From contig JAFXAW010000036.1 of NCBI GenBank assembly GCA_017522015.1, positions 1-34,226 on the forward strand: a stretch of 34,226 nucleotides of DNA, read 5' to 3'. Shown here one piece after another: positions 25,983-34,226 of this stretch (the first letter of the stretch is position 1; each line of letters begins with the position of its first letter). A program made the position numbers and the translations under genes. The notes under the pieces were generated by a model that worked only from the letters and a program-made list of their open reading frames with translations, made no database searches and was not told the DNA's origin. The stretch comes from Oscillospiraceae bacterium. GTDB lineage: Bacteria > Bacillota > Clostridia > Oscillospirales > Oscillospiraceae.

Positions 25983-27374
25983 TTATTCTGCTGATGCAGT
26001 GTCCGCCTCAAGCTGACGAAGTGCCGTGACGACCTCGTCAAAGGCCATGCTGTGTGAAGCCTTGATGAGCACCGTGTCGCCCTGTTTGATGAGCTGGGGC
26101 AGCGCGTCGAGCAGACTCTCCTTGTTCGGGAAGTGCCAGGCCAGCGGCGCTTCTTTCGCGCCGCGTGCGCCGGAATAGATCTCGCGCGCGAGCTCGCCGC
26201 AGGCGATGACCTGCTCGATGCCGTATGCCGCGGCGCATTCGCCGACGGCGCGGTGGAGCGCATTTTCCTCAGCGCCGAGCTCAAACATATCCCCCAGGAT
26301 GCACACGCGCCGTCCGGGCAACGAGGCAAGGGAGGCCAGCGCGGCGGCGGTGGAGGTCGGGTTGGCGTTATAGCAGTCGTCGATAACGGTGCAGCGCGCG
26401 GCGGAGAAAACACGGCTGCGGCTGCCGACCGGCGCGTAGGTCGCAATTCCGGCGGCGATTTCCTCATCCGTGAGGCCGAGCTGTATCCCGACGGCGGCCG
26501 CGCCGAGCGCGGCATAGATGATGTGAAGGCCGAAGGCGGGAACGGTCACGGGAATGCGCCGTTCGCGGCAGACAATGTCGCAGCCCGTGCCCGAAATGCC
26601 GAGCGAGCGGATGTTTTCCGCGCGCACCTCGCACGCGGCCGTGGTGCCGTAAAGGATTTTCCGGCGCGCACCGGTGTCCCAGTCGCGCAGAAGCTCATCG
26701 TCGCCGCAGGCGAAGATGACGCCATCCTTCGGCAGCACTTCGATCAGGCGGCCCTTCTCGCGCAGCACACCGTGCAGATCGCCGAAAGCCTCCAGATGCG
26801 CGTGGCCGATGTTGGTGTAGAGCGCCATGCCCGGCTGCGCCATGTCCGCCAGCAGACGCATCTCGTCAAAATGCGAGACGCCGAGCTCCACAACGGCGGC
26901 GCGGTGCTCCTCGCGCAGACGAAACAGCGTCAGCGGAACGCCGAGCTCATTGTTGAAGTTGCCCTGGGTTTTGAGCGTGCAAAAGCGCTGGGAAAGCACC
27001 GCTGCGCACATCTCCTTGGCGGTGGTTTTGCCAACGCTGCCCGTGATGCCCAGAACGGGGATGTCAAACTGCGCGCGGTAGTAAGCGGCGAGACTTTGCA
27101 GCGCCTTTTCCACCGAGGGCACAAGGATGATGTTCCCGCCTGCCCCCTCGGGAATTCGCTCCGCGAGCACGGCAAGCGCCCCGCCGGCAAAAGCGGCGGG
27201 GATAAAGTCATGTCCGTCCGACCTTGCGCCGCGCAGCGCAGCAAACACGCAGTCCTGCGTCAGATCCCGGCTGTCCGTTGTGACGGCGCGGACTTCGCGC
27301 TGCAGGTCGGGCAGGCTGCCCGTATATTCGCCGCGCACGGCGGCGACAAGGTTTTCAAGTGAGAGATTTTTCAT
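25983..27374 (-). CDS. murF: UDP-MurNAc-tripeptide--D-Ala-D-Ala ligase MurF
   Basis: A 463-residue Mur ligase that adds D-Ala-D-Ala to the UDP-MurNAc tripeptide in the cytoplasm. The N-terminal substrate domain has TTDSRDL and FAALRG. The ATP loop GITGSVGKTT is at residues 109-118, followed by TQGNFNNELGVPLTL and the NIGHAHLEAFGD segment. The C-terminal domain carries DCYNANPTS and LGDMFELG. Length is normal. Its ATG overlaps the ddl stop by four bases (ATGA), so the two consecutive pathway enzymes are coupled. The glycosyltransferase-CsaB gene follows after 16 bases. Confidence 0.97.
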   Translation of the reverse strand: MKNLSLENLVAAVRGEYTGSLPDLQREVRAVTTDSRDLTQDCVFAALRGARSDGHDFIPAAFAGGALAVLAERIPEGAGGNIILVPSVEKALQSLAAYYRAQFDIPVLGITGSVGKTTAKEMCAAVLSQRFCTLKTQGNFNNELGVPLTLFRLREEHRAAVVELGVSHFDEMRLLADMAQPGMALYTNIGHAHLEAFGDLHGVLREKGRLIEVLPKDGVIFACGDDELLRDWDTGARRKILYGTTAACEVRAENIRSLGISGTGCDIVCRERRIPVTVPAFGLHIIYAALGAAAVGIQLGLTDEEIAAGIATYAPVGSRSRVFSAARCTVIDDCYNANPTSTAAALASLASLPGRRVCILGDMFELGAEENALHRAVGECAAAYGIEQVIACGELAREIYSGARGAKEAPLAWHFPNKESLLDALPQLIKQGDTVLIKASHSMAFDEVVTALRQLEADTASAE

Positions 27375-28414
27375 TGTACTCCGTACTTTTTCAGAGAAAC
27401 GGCGATGAGCTGTTCGCAGAGCTCACCGTAATCCATGCCGATCTCGCGGGCTGCCTGCGGAATGAGGCTTGTGGGCGTCATGCCGGGCAGGGTGTTGGCT
27501 TCAAGGCAATACATTATGCCGCTTTCTCTGTCCATGAGAAAATCCACGCGGCAATACGCGTCGATCATCAGCAGCGCCGTGACCTTTTCCGCAAGCGCCT
27601 GCACCTGCGCCGTCTGCTCGGGCGTGATGGGTGCGGGGCAGATCTCTTCGGTGAGTCCGGCCTGATATTTGTTTTTGTAGTCATAGAAACCGCTTTTGGG
27701 GATGATCTCGATGACGGGCAGGGCCTTGCCGTCCAGCACGCTGACGGTCAGTTCCCGCGCGCTGACAAAGGTCTCCACCAGAACGGCGTCCTCGAAAGAG
27801 AAGGCATCCTCCAGCGCGGCAAGATAGTCCTTCTCGTCGTAGACCACCGAGGTGCCGACGCTGCTGCCGCCGGAGCTGGGTTTGACAACGCAGGGGAAGC
27901 CCACGTTTGCATAAGGCGTTTCGCCGCGGCGGAGCGTGATGCCCATCGGGGTCGGCACGCCGCCGGCGAGGAAGAGCTGCTTGGAGAGCGTTTTGTTCAT
28001 CGCAACCGCGCTGCCGAGATAGCCGCTGCCGGTGTAGCGGATGTTATGGACGTCCAGCGTTGCCTGCAGGCGGCCGTTTTCGCCGTCATCGCCGTGCAGG
28101 GCGAGAAAAACGATGTCCGCCGCGCGGCAGAGGGGGATGACGTTGTCGCCGAGCAGGCAGTCATTGTCCTGCTTGCGGCTTGCGCGCACGGCATCGAGGT
28201 CGGGCGTATCCTCCCGGATGGAAAAGCCCTGATCGTCCCAGGGACGGTCAAAAACCTCCATGGGGTCGTCAAAGCTTCCCGGGTAGCCGAGAAACAGGTC
28301 AACAAGCACGGCCTTGTGTCCCCGCTCACGAAGGGCGCGGGTGACGCCGATGCCGCTGGAGATGGAGACGTCGCGTTCGCTGCTCAGACCGCCGCAAAGC
28401 ACGATGATATTCAT
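27371..28414 (-). CDS. ddl: D-alanine--D-alanine ligase
   Basis: A 347-residue ATP-grasp enzyme that makes the D-Ala-D-Ala dipeptide for MurF. The N-terminal motif is VLCGGLSSERDVS; LALHGDDGENG and YTGSG follow. The ATP-grasp lysine and loop are in VVKPSSGGSSVGTSVV, and the metal-binding end is CLEANTLPGMTPTSL. The tail KKYG is common. AAGGAGG precedes the ATG. There is a 68-base gap after the upstream threonine aldolase gene, without a clear terminator, so it may continue that operon. I see nothing suggesting D-lactate or D-serine specificity, but I did not align the active site. Confidence 0.95.
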   Translation of the reverse strand: MNIIVLCGGLSSERDVSISSGIGVTRALRERGHKAVLVDLFLGYPGSFDDPMEVFDRPWDDQGFSIREDTPDLDAVRASRKQDNDCLLGDNVIPLCRAADIVFLALHGDDGENGRLQATLDVHNIRYTGSGYLGSAVAMNKTLSKQLFLAGGVPTPMGITLRRGETPYANVGFPCVVKPSSGGSSVGTSVVYDEKDYLAALEDAFSFEDAVLVETFVSARELTVSVLDGKALPVIEIIPKSGFYDYKNKYQAGLTEEICPAPITPEQTAQVQALAEKVTALLMIDAYCRVDFLMDRESGIMYCLEANTLPGMTPTSLIPQAAREIGMDYGELCEQLIAVSLKKYGVQ

Positions 28415-28482
28415 GTTGCTTCCTCCTTCGGAAAGAATGGGAAACGTGTCGTTCCTATAAGAGTATGTTGGTTTGCGAGAGA

Positions 28483-29508
28483 TCAGAACAGGCGAAGCAG
28501 CGCCTGAATATCCGCTTCCTCGCTTGCCCAGCTGGTGACAAAGCGAATCACGCTGCGCGTTTCATCCAGCGGCGCCCAGAGGTTGAAGCTGACCTGTTTG
28601 CGCAATTGAGCAATTTTCTCGTTGTCCAGAACCGGAAAAATCTGATTCGTGGGGGAGTCGATGTAAAACTCCACGCCCTTGGCGCGCAGGCCTTCCCGCA
28701 AAACGGCGGCCGTGGCGATGGCGTTTTCCGCTGCGCGGAGATACAGATTGTCCGTAAACAGCGTGTCAAACTGCAGACCCAGGACCCAGCCCTTGGCCAG
28801 CAGTGCGCCGTGCTGCTTGATCATCGTGAAGAAATGGGGAATGAGCTTCGGGTTCGGCACAACAACGGCCTCTCCGAAAAGCGCGCCGACCTTGGTGCCG
28901 CCGATGTAGAAGGCATCCACAAGCCGCGCAATGTCACGCAGCGTGAGGTCGGTGCCCGGCGTGGCGAGGCCGTAGCCGAGACGCGCGCCGTCCAGATACA
29001 GCTTCAGGCCGTATTCGTCGCAGGCCGCGCGCAGCGCCTCGAGCTGGGCGCGGGAATAGAGCGTGCCGTATTCGGTGGGGTGGGAGATATAGACCATACC
29101 CGGCTGCACAAGATGCGTGCGGGCCTCGTCCGCGAGAAAAGCGCGCATATAGCTGTGTACATCCGCAGCGTCCACAAGTCCGTCGTGATTCGGCAGCGTC
29201 AAAACCTTGTGCCCGCCGTGCTCGATGGCGCCGGCCTCGTGGCCGGTGATGTGCCCGCTGTCGGCGGACAGCACGCCCTCATAGGGGCGCAGCAGCGCGC
29301 CGATCATCAGCGAGTTGGTCTGCGTGCCGCCCGAGATGAAGCGCACCTCGGCCTCCGGACAGCCGCAGGCGGCGCGGATCTTCTCCCGCGCGGCGTTGCA
29401 GATTTCATCCTCACCGTAGCCGGTGTTTTTTTGCAGGTTGATTTCGGTCAGCCGCCGGAGGATCTCCGGGCAGCAGCCTTCCATGTAGTCAGAATCAAAG
29501 CGTAACAT
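28483..29508 (-). CDS. Threonine aldolase-family PLP enzyme
   Basis: A 341-residue fold-type I PLP enzyme of the beta-eliminating lyase/threonine aldolase family, which splits L-threonine or related beta-hydroxy amino acids to glycine and an aldehyde. Key elements are the N-terminal YGEDEIC, the phosphate-binding SGGTQTN, the LYLDGARLGYG segment with the PLP-ring Asp, and the PLP lysine at about residue 206 in YIGGTKVGA. Lengths and order are normal. It starts only four bases after the argR stop. The AAGGAG site is inside argR and rather far from the ATG (about 14 bases). In many Firmicutes this slot after argR holds recN; here it does not. Stereospecificity is not determined. Confidence 0.9.
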   Translation of the reverse strand: MLRFDSDYMEGCCPEILRRLTEINLQKNTGYGEDEICNAAREKIRAACGCPEAEVRFISGGTQTNSLMIGALLRPYEGVLSADSGHITGHEAGAIEHGGHKVLTLPNHDGLVDAADVHSYMRAFLADEARTHLVQPGMVYISHPTEYGTLYSRAQLEALRAACDEYGLKLYLDGARLGYGLATPGTDLTLRDIARLVDAFYIGGTKVGALFGEAVVVPNPKLIPHFFTMIKQHGALLAKGWVLGLQFDTLFTDNLYLRAAENAIATAAVLREGLRAKGVEFYIDSPTNQIFPVLDNEKIAQLRKQVSFNLWAPLDETRSVIRFVTSWASEEADIQALLRLF

Positions 29509-29512
29509 CGTT

Positions 29513-29962
29513 TCAGAGCATCTCCTTCAGTTCGCGGCAGAAAGCTTCGGCGGAGAGCAGGTCTGTCATCGCGAGGAAGACCGTGTCATCGCCGGCGATC
29601 GAGCCGACAAGATGTGGAATATTCATACTGTCGAGCGCGGAGCAGGCGCCGTTTGCCAGCCCCGGCAGCGTTTTGATGACAACAAGGTTCTGCGCCACGG
29701 CGTAGCTCTTGACGCATTCGCGGAAGATTTTTCTCAGCCGAAGGTCAAAATCGCCGGCCTCGTCGCGGCTGCTCGCCGTGTAGCGGTAACCGCCGCTCGC
29801 GGTCAGCTCCTTGACAAGGCGCAGCTCGCGGATGTCCCGGCTGACGGTGGCCTGCGTGCTCTTGACGCCAGCCTGCTGCAGCGCTTCCAAAAGATTGTTC
29901 TGCGTGTCGATGTCGCGCTTGGCGATGATTTCCAGAATTTTGGCCTGTCTTGCGTTTTTCAT
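29513..29962 (-). CDS. argR: Arginine repressor ArgR/AhrC
   Basis: A 149-residue arginine-responsive regulator of arginine synthesis and breakdown. The N-terminal winged helix has QATVSRDIRELRLVK, and the C-terminal hexamerisation/arginine-binding domain has the conserved GSIAGDDTVFLA with the arginine-contacting aspartates. Its ATG overlaps the nadK stop by four bases (ATGA). No arginine genes are nearby; the tlyA-nadK-argR order is the standard clostridial arrangement, so its targets lie elsewhere. Confidence 0.96.
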   Translation of the reverse strand: MKNARQAKILEIIAKRDIDTQNNLLEALQQAGVKSTQATVSRDIRELRLVKELTASGGYRYTASSRDEAGDFDLRLRKIFRECVKSYAVAQNLVVIKTLPGLANGACSALDSMNIPHLVGSIAGDDTVFLAMTDLLSAEAFCRELKEML

Positions 29963-30819
29963 GCTCTTTCCCCCAGTTTTTCGTATGCAATATCGTAAAA
30001 ACTTCTGCCGCTGACGCGGGCAAAGACGGTTTCGTATACAGAGCGGGTGATGCGCACGACATCCCCGTGCTGAAGCTCGTGTGCGTTGCCGTCCAGCGAG
30101 AGAACGGCGCGCTTTCGGTTCAGATCGCCGACGTGCAGCTCCACCTTTCGCTCTGGCGCAAGGACAAAGGAGCGCGTCATCAGCGCGTGGGCGCAGATGG
30201 GCGTGAGAATCAGGTTGCGCGCCGTCGGCTCGACAAGCGGCCCGCCCGCGGACATGGAGTAGGCCGTGGAGCCGGTCGGCGTGGCGCAGATGATGCCGTC
30301 GCCGGGGAAATCCGTGATGACGCTGCCGTCTCCGAGCGCTTTTACGCGGATGGTGTTGGCGATGCCGTGGATGGCCACGTCGTTGAGCACGGTGTCGCGC
30401 AGCACCGTGCCGTCCGCGCGCTGCAGCTCCACATCCAGCATCATGCGCGACTCCGGCATATAGTCGCCGCGCGCGGCCTCAATCAGCCGCACAAGCCCGT
30501 CGGCGGGCAGATCGGTCAAAAAGCCCTTGCTGCCCAGATTCACGCCGAGGAGCGGGATTTTCTCCCGCATGACGGCGCGCGCCGTGTGCAGCAGCGTACC
30601 GTCGCCGCCGAAGCAGACAACAAGCTTTGCGCCGGGGAGGGCGCTTTCAAGGGATGCGGTTTCGATTCCCTCTGCCGGGGGAAGATTGCTACCGTCGCTC
30701 AGAATCGGGCAGACGCGCACCGCCTCCCCCGCGTTCTCCAACAGGACTTTGGCGCGGAGCGTGTGCGCCAGATCCGTATCCCGGTGTGGGTTCGGACACA
30801 AAACGACGTGACCGCTCAT
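29959..30819 (-). CDS. nadK: NAD kinase
   Basis: A 286-residue kinase that phosphorylates NAD to NADP. The catalytic GGDGT lies at residues 71-75 with Asp73, followed by GVNLGSKGFL and the second signature ATPTGSTAYSMSAGGP. The C-terminal domain is full length. I start at the ATG at 30817-30819 (MSGHVVLCP) with AAAGGGGA upstream. A TTG six codons earlier would overlap the tlyA stop and place the ribosome site within the gene. It lies between tlyA and argR in one operon. Confidence 0.96.
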   Translation of the reverse strand: MSGHVVLCPNPHRDTDLAHTLRAKVLLENAGEAVRVCPILSDGSNLPPAEGIETASLESALPGAKLVVCFGGDGTLLHTARAVMREKIPLLGVNLGSKGFLTDLPADGLVRLIEAARGDYMPESRMMLDVELQRADGTVLRDTVLNDVAIHGIANTIRVKALGDGSVITDFPGDGIICATPTGSTAYSMSAGGPLVEPTARNLILTPICAHALMTRSFVLAPERKVELHVGDLNRKRAVLSLDGNAHELQHGDVVRITRSVYETVFARVSGRSFYDIAYEKLGERA

Positions 30820-30836
30820 GTCAGGTCCCCTTTCTC

Positions 30837-31658
30837 TCAAAGCGAAGACTCATTCGCCTTTGTCTCTATGGCCTCGTGCGAGGCGCGCACCAGCGCCGGA
30901 ATGTCCGGCAGCGGCGCGGTAAAACTGCCCTTTTTCAGATAGCCCAAATATTCAATGTTGCCCTCCGGCCCCCGGATGGGCGAAAAGTCCAGCCCCAAAA
31001 CGGAAAAACCGGCCTCCGGCGCGCGGCGAAGGAAGTCTTCCAGCACTTCCTCGTGCACCTTCGCGTCGCGCACGACGCCCTTTTTGCCGACCTTGTCTTT
31101 CCCGGCCTCAAACTGCGGCTTGATGAGGCACAGCACCTCGCCCCCCTCGCGCAGCAGCGCGCTCACGGCGGGAAGCACCAGATGCAGCGAGATGAAGCTC
31201 ATGTCCATAACGGTCAGGTCAATCTCGTCCGGAATCTGCTCGCGCGTGAGATAGCGCGCGTTTGTGCGCTCCATGCACACCACGCGCTCGTCCTGGCGCA
31301 GACTGTAGGCAAGCTGCCCGTAGCCGACGTCCACAGCGTAGACCTTGCTTGCTCCGGCGCGCAGCAGCACGTCTGTGAAGCCGCCCGTGGAGGCGCCGCA
31401 GTCCAGACAGGTCAGCCCCGCGGGGTCGCGGGAAAAGACCTTGAGCGCCTTTTCCAGCTTCAGCCCGCCGCGGCTGACGTAAGGCACAGCCTTGCCGCGC
31501 AGCTCGATCTGACAGGCGGGATCAACGAGCGCACCGGCTTTGTCTGCCCGCTGGCCGTTGACAAAGACGAGACCGGCCATGATGCTGGTCTTTGCGCGCT
31601 CGCGGCTCGGCACGAGGCCGCGGTCAAATACAAGTTGGTCAAGTCTTACTTTTGGCAT
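30837..31658 (-). CDS. tlyA: TlyA-family rRNA 2'-O-methyltransferase
   Basis: A 273-residue protein with an N-terminal S4 RNA-binding domain (residues 1-65, RLDQLVFDRGLVPSRERAKT) and a FtsJ-like Rossmann methyltransferase. SAM-binding elements are LDCGASTGGFTDVLL and YAVDVGYGQL; the catalytic region includes DMSFISL and LIKPQFEAGK. The family methylates cytidines in 16S and/or 23S rRNA (capreomycin sensitivity) and was once called a haemolysin. It overlaps the end of dxs by 13 bases and is co-transcribed with it. Confidence 0.95.
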   Translation of the reverse strand: MPKVRLDQLVFDRGLVPSRERAKTSIMAGLVFVNGQRADKAGALVDPACQIELRGKAVPYVSRGGLKLEKALKVFSRDPAGLTCLDCGASTGGFTDVLLRAGASKVYAVDVGYGQLAYSLRQDERVVCMERTNARYLTREQIPDEIDLTVMDMSFISLHLVLPAVSALLREGGEVLCLIKPQFEAGKDKVGKKGVVRDAKVHEEVLEDFLRRAPEAGFSVLGLDFSPIRGPEGNIEYLGYLKKGSFTAPLPDIPALVRASHEAIETKANESSL

Positions 31659-33499
31659 ACTGTTTCTCCCAGAAGTTCACGCGCGGTGCGCGCAATGCTG
31701 ACCGAATCAATGCCGCATCTTGTACGCAGCTCGGCAACGCTGCCCTGTGGCACGATTCCGTTGCCGAGGCTCAAAAGGCGCAGCTTTGCCGTCACGCCGT
31801 TTTTGGCAAGGGCGGCGGCGAGTGCCTCGCCCACGCTGCCGGCAGCGCAGACCTCCTCCGCCACGAGCAGCGCGCCGCTTTTTCGGACGGAATCGAGAAC
31901 GGGCTCGGCGTCAAGCGGACGGATGAGGCCGAGCTTGAGCACCTCGGCGGAAATGCCCGCCCAGGAGAGCTGCTCGGCGGCCGAAAGCACCTCGTTGATC
32001 ATGGTGCCGTAGCTCACGAGCGTAATGTCCGTGCCCTCGCGCAGCACGGAGCATGCCTTGCGGGCGCGGTCTTCGGTGTATTCTCCCTCGCCTCCGCGCG
32101 GATAGCGGATGGCGACAGGGCCGGAAAGCTCCGTTACGGCAATGCGCAGCATCTCCCGCAGCTCTGCGAAGGAGGCGGGGCTGAGCAGCGTCAGGCCGGG
32201 GACGGAGGAGAGATAGCTCACGTCGAATACGCCGTGATGCGTTTCCCCGTCCCGGCCGACAAGCCCGGCGCGGTCCACGCAGAAAACAACGTGCAGCTTT
32301 TGCAGCGCACAGTCGTGAATCAGCATGTCATAGGCGCGCTGGAGGAAGCAGGAGTACACGGCAAAGACGGGCACAGCGCCCTGTTTTGCCAGCCCGGCGG
32401 CCATGGCCGCCGCGTGCCCCTCCGCGATGCCAACGTCAAAAAAGCGGTCCGGGAATTGCTCGGCAAAGCCGGAAAGTCCCGTACCGGACTCCATGGCGGC
32501 GGTGATGGCGAAGATGCGCTTGTCGGTCTGCGCAAGCTCCACGAGCGCGTCCCCGAACACGGAGGAGAAATCCGGCGCCGCCTCCGGCAGCGCGCCGGTT
32601 TCCGGCTCGTAAGAGCCGACGCCGTGGTAGACGTTCGGCTGCGCCTGCGCAAAGGAGCAGCCGTGCCCCTTTTCGGTCAGCACATGCACCAGAACGGGCA
32701 CGTCCAGCTCGCGCGCGAAGCGCAGGATGCGCTCCACCTCGGCACAGTCGTGCCCATCCACCGGCCCGAGATAGTAAAAGCCCATCTCTTCAAACATATT
32801 GCTGCCGAGCAGACTGCCCTTGAGCCGCTCTTTAATCCTGTGGTTGAATGCATAGAGCGTCGGCCAGCGCCGGAAGATGCGGCGATAGGCGCGCTTGAAG
32901 CGCAGATAGCCCGGACGCATGCGCGCGTGGGAAAGCAGCCGCGCGATGCCGCCGACGTTCGGCCCGATGGACATGCCGTTGTCGTTGAGCACGACGATGA
33001 GGTTTTCCCCGCTCTCGCCCGCATCGGCGAGCCCCTCGTAGGCAAGGCCGCCGGTCAGCGCTCCGTCGCCGAGGAGGGCGACAACGCGGTAATCCCCGCC
33101 GAGCTCCCGCCGTGCGCGCGCCATGCCGAGCGCGACGGAGATGGAGTTGGAGGCATGTCCCGCGATGAAGGCATCGTGCACGCTCTCAACCGGCTTCGGA
33201 AAGCCGGAGATTCCGTCCAGCCGGCGCAAGGTATCAAAGGCTTCGCGCCGGCCGGTCAGGAGCTTGTGCACATAGCACTGATGCCCGACGTCGAACACGA
33301 GCCTGTCTGTCTCTGTATCAAAAACCCGGTGCAGTGCCACAGTCAGCTCCACAATGCCGAGGTTGGAGCTGAGATGTCCGCCGGTAACGGACAGACTCTG
33401 CACTAAAAATTCCCTTATTTCCGCACACAGCGCATCCAGCCGGTCTTCCGGAAGGGCGCGCACATCCGCCGGGGAATGAATGGTATTCAAAATCTCCAA
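31646..33499 (-). CDS. dxs: 1-deoxy-D-xylulose-5-phosphate synthase
   Basis: A 617-residue thiamine-diphosphate enzyme that joins pyruvate and glyceraldehyde-3-phosphate, the entry to the MEP isoprenoid pathway. Elements seen: GGHLSSNLGIVELTVALH, DVGHQCYVHKLLTGR, the GDGALTGGLAYEG thiamine motif with IVVLNDNGMSI, and the catalytic Glu region around GIAEGHAAAMAAG. The C-terminal domain is complete. The start appears to be TTG (33497-33499) with GAGGGG seven bases upstream and no nearby ATG, a rare start that would lower translation. It follows ispA across a hairpin and leads into tlyA-nadK-argR. Confidence 0.96.
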   Translation of the reverse strand: MEILNTIHSPADVRALPEDRLDALCAEIREFLVQSLSVTGGHLSSNLGIVELTVALHRVFDTETDRLVFDVGHQCYVHKLLTGRREAFDTLRRLDGISGFPKPVESVHDAFIAGHASNSISVALGMARARRELGGDYRVVALLGDGALTGGLAYEGLADAGESGENLIVVLNDNGMSIGPNVGGIARLLSHARMRPGYLRFKRAYRRIFRRWPTLYAFNHRIKERLKGSLLGSNMFEEMGFYYLGPVDGHDCAEVERILRFARELDVPVLVHVLTEKGHGCSFAQAQPNVYHGVGSYEPETGALPEAAPDFSSVFGDALVELAQTDKRIFAITAAMESGTGLSGFAEQFPDRFFDVGIAEGHAAAMAAGLAKQGAVPVFAVYSCFLQRAYDMLIHDCALQKLHVVFCVDRAGLVGRDGETHHGVFDVSYLSSVPGLTLLSPASFAELREMLRIAVTELSGPVAIRYPRGGEGEYTEDRARKACSVLREGTDITLVSYGTMINEVLSAAEQLSWAGISAEVLKLGLIRPLDAEPVLDSVRKSGALLVAEEVCAAGSVGEALAAALAKNGVTAKLRLLSLGNGIVPQGSVAELRTRCGIDSVSIARTARELLGETVCQK

Positions 33500-33573
33500 A
33501 AACGATCCCCTCTGTTGTCTTTGTCTTTCGTACTACTTATATATACACCCTGCGGGCAATTCAGTATCATAAC

Positions 33574-33610
33574 AAATTGCGCCCGACATTACAAGAGCCG
33601 GGCGCAATTT
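33574..33610 (-). terminator. Hairpin between ispA and dxs
   Basis: A perfect 12-bp stem (AAATTGCGCCCG / CGGGCGCAATTT) with a 13-base loop. On the minus strand the tail is AATTTGTTATG, weakly T-rich, so it may be a partial terminator. The dxs promoter is not clear in the remaining ~70 AT-rich bases (33500-33573). Confidence 0.6.
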
Positions 33611-33659
33611 TATACATAAATATTTGAATAAATACAAAAATATTCACGGAGAAGCGGCC

Positions 33660-34226
33660 TCAGACGCCTCTTCCGGCCAGATAACGTGCCAGTTCACAGA
33701 GGAAGTCGCTCTCCGGAAATTCTTTCGCCGCGTCAATCGCAGCGCAGGTGAGCCTGTCCACCGCTGCGGCACATTTTTCCGCGCCCCAGAGCGACAGGAA
33801 GGTGGTTTTTCCGTTTGCCGCATCGGAGCCGATGGGTTTGCCGAGCTCCTGTTCCGTGGAGAGCGCGTCGAGCATATCGTCGCGGATCTGAAAAGCCGCG
33901 CCGAGCGCCGCACCGTAGCGGCAGGCGGCGTCCTCCTGCACGGGGCTTCCGCCCGCTGCGAGCACGCCCATGCGGCATGCGGCAAGGAGCAGACTGCCGG
34001 TTTTGCGGCCCTGCAGCTCCGAGAGCTCCGCTTCGGAAAGGCTTTGCGTTTCGCCCATCATGTCCATGAACTGCCCGCCGCAGATGCCGTCTATACCCGC
34101 GGCGTCGGCCAGCGCTTCCGCGCAGGCGGCGCGGCGCTCGGCCGGGAGCGCGCAGCGCAGAATCTTACCAAAAGCCTCGGCCTGCAGCGCGTCACCCGCC
34201 AGCACGGCGGTGCATTCGCCGAAGAC
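33660..34226 (-). CDS. ispA: Polyprenyl (farnesyl) diphosphate synthase, C-terminal part
   Basis: The last 189 codons of a trans-prenyltransferase, open at the right window edge; the frame fills the edge exactly. It condenses isopentenyl diphosphate with allylic diphosphates to make farnesyl or geranylgeranyl diphosphate. Visible are AVLAGDALQAEAF, the GGQFMDM segment, the helix KTGSLLLAACRMG and the second Asp-rich motif in FQIRDDMLD. GKPIGSDAANGKTTF follows. The first Asp-rich motif is outside the window. Its order before dxs and tlyA matches the Bacillus and Clostridium ispA-dxs-tlyA cluster. Product chain length cannot be judged without the N-terminal half. Confidence 0.93.
   Translation of the reverse strand, partial: VFGECTAVLAGDALQAEAFGKILRCALPAERRAACAEALADAAGIDGICGGQFMDMMGETQSLSEAELSELQGRKTGSLLLAACRMGVLAAGGSPVQEDAACRYGAALGAAFQIRDDMLDALSTEQELGKPIGSDAANGKTTFLSLWGAEKCAAAVDRLTCAAIDAAKEFPESDFLCELARYLAGRGV

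Noticed and set aside
25967-26515. Extension of the glycosyltransferase-CsaB protein by 183 residues at its N-terminus.
   Set aside because: The stretch lies inside murF in another frame and is low-complexity; MKVLTLISGG with CAGGAG upstream is the natural start.

Overview
This window is a 34.2-kb piece of a moderately GC-rich chromosome from an endospore-forming, low-GC-ancestry Firmicute, most likely a clostridial (Oscillospiraceae/Ruminococcaceae-like) gut anaerobe. This is an inference from several features: a germination protease (gpr), a parA-parB pair next to two perfect Bacillus-type parS sites, a cysteine T-box leader, a dgt-dnaG-rpoD operon, a CsaB-type pyruvyl transferase, and dxs-tlyA-nadK-argR synteny. 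Nearly everything is housekeeping. I see no prophage, insertion sequence, CRISPR array, tRNA or rRNA.

Layout. Bases 1-10.7 kb are mostly plus strand: the 3' end of mfd, a PrsA-like foldase lipoprotein, then (minus strand) a lipid kinase and rpsT. Next come gpr, two parS sites, parA, parB, serS, mscL, htpG and rnhA. Bases 10.7-13.9 kb are minus strand: a zinc-ribbon membrane protein and a cysE-cysS operon behind a Cys T-box riboswitch. Bases 14-18.2 kb hold single genes, most with their own consensus promoter: an XRE/zinc-ribbon regulator, a GNAT acetyltransferase, a HAD phosphatase, a divergent dUTPase and an Fe-S L-serine ammonia-lyase. From 18.3 kb to the right edge everything is on the minus strand. 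Read in the direction of transcription it is ispA (cut by the edge), dxs, tlyA, nadK, argR, a threonine aldolase, ddl, murF, a glycosyltransferase-CsaB fusion, ymdB, dgt, dnaG and rpoD.

How the parts work together. ParA, ParB and parS form a complete segregation locus. CysE makes O-acetylserine for cysteine and CysS charges tRNA-Cys. Both sit behind one leader that senses uncharged tRNA-Cys, with UGC as specifier and UGGA in the antiterminator bulge. IspA and Dxs supply isoprenoids, including the undecaprenyl carrier. Ddl and MurF finish the muramyl pentapeptide, and the CsaB fusion probably modifies a secondary wall polymer. DnaG and RpoD form a short macromolecular-synthesis operon.

Most unusual items: (1) the housekeeping sigma factor has a ~165-residue N-terminal extension that carries what looks like a second copy of a sigma-region-3 segment plus two Ala-Pro/Lys linkers; (2) a one-polypeptide glycosyltransferase-pyruvyl transferase; (3) a dUTPase with altered motifs and an insertion; (4) a seryl-tRNA synthetase with a non-standard motif 3; (5) a gpr gene with a very short propeptide behind a candidate forespore sigma promoter. 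I do not see a clear, wholly new multi-gene system here. Coordinates and motif positions were counted by hand; family assignments rest on recognised motifs, not searches.
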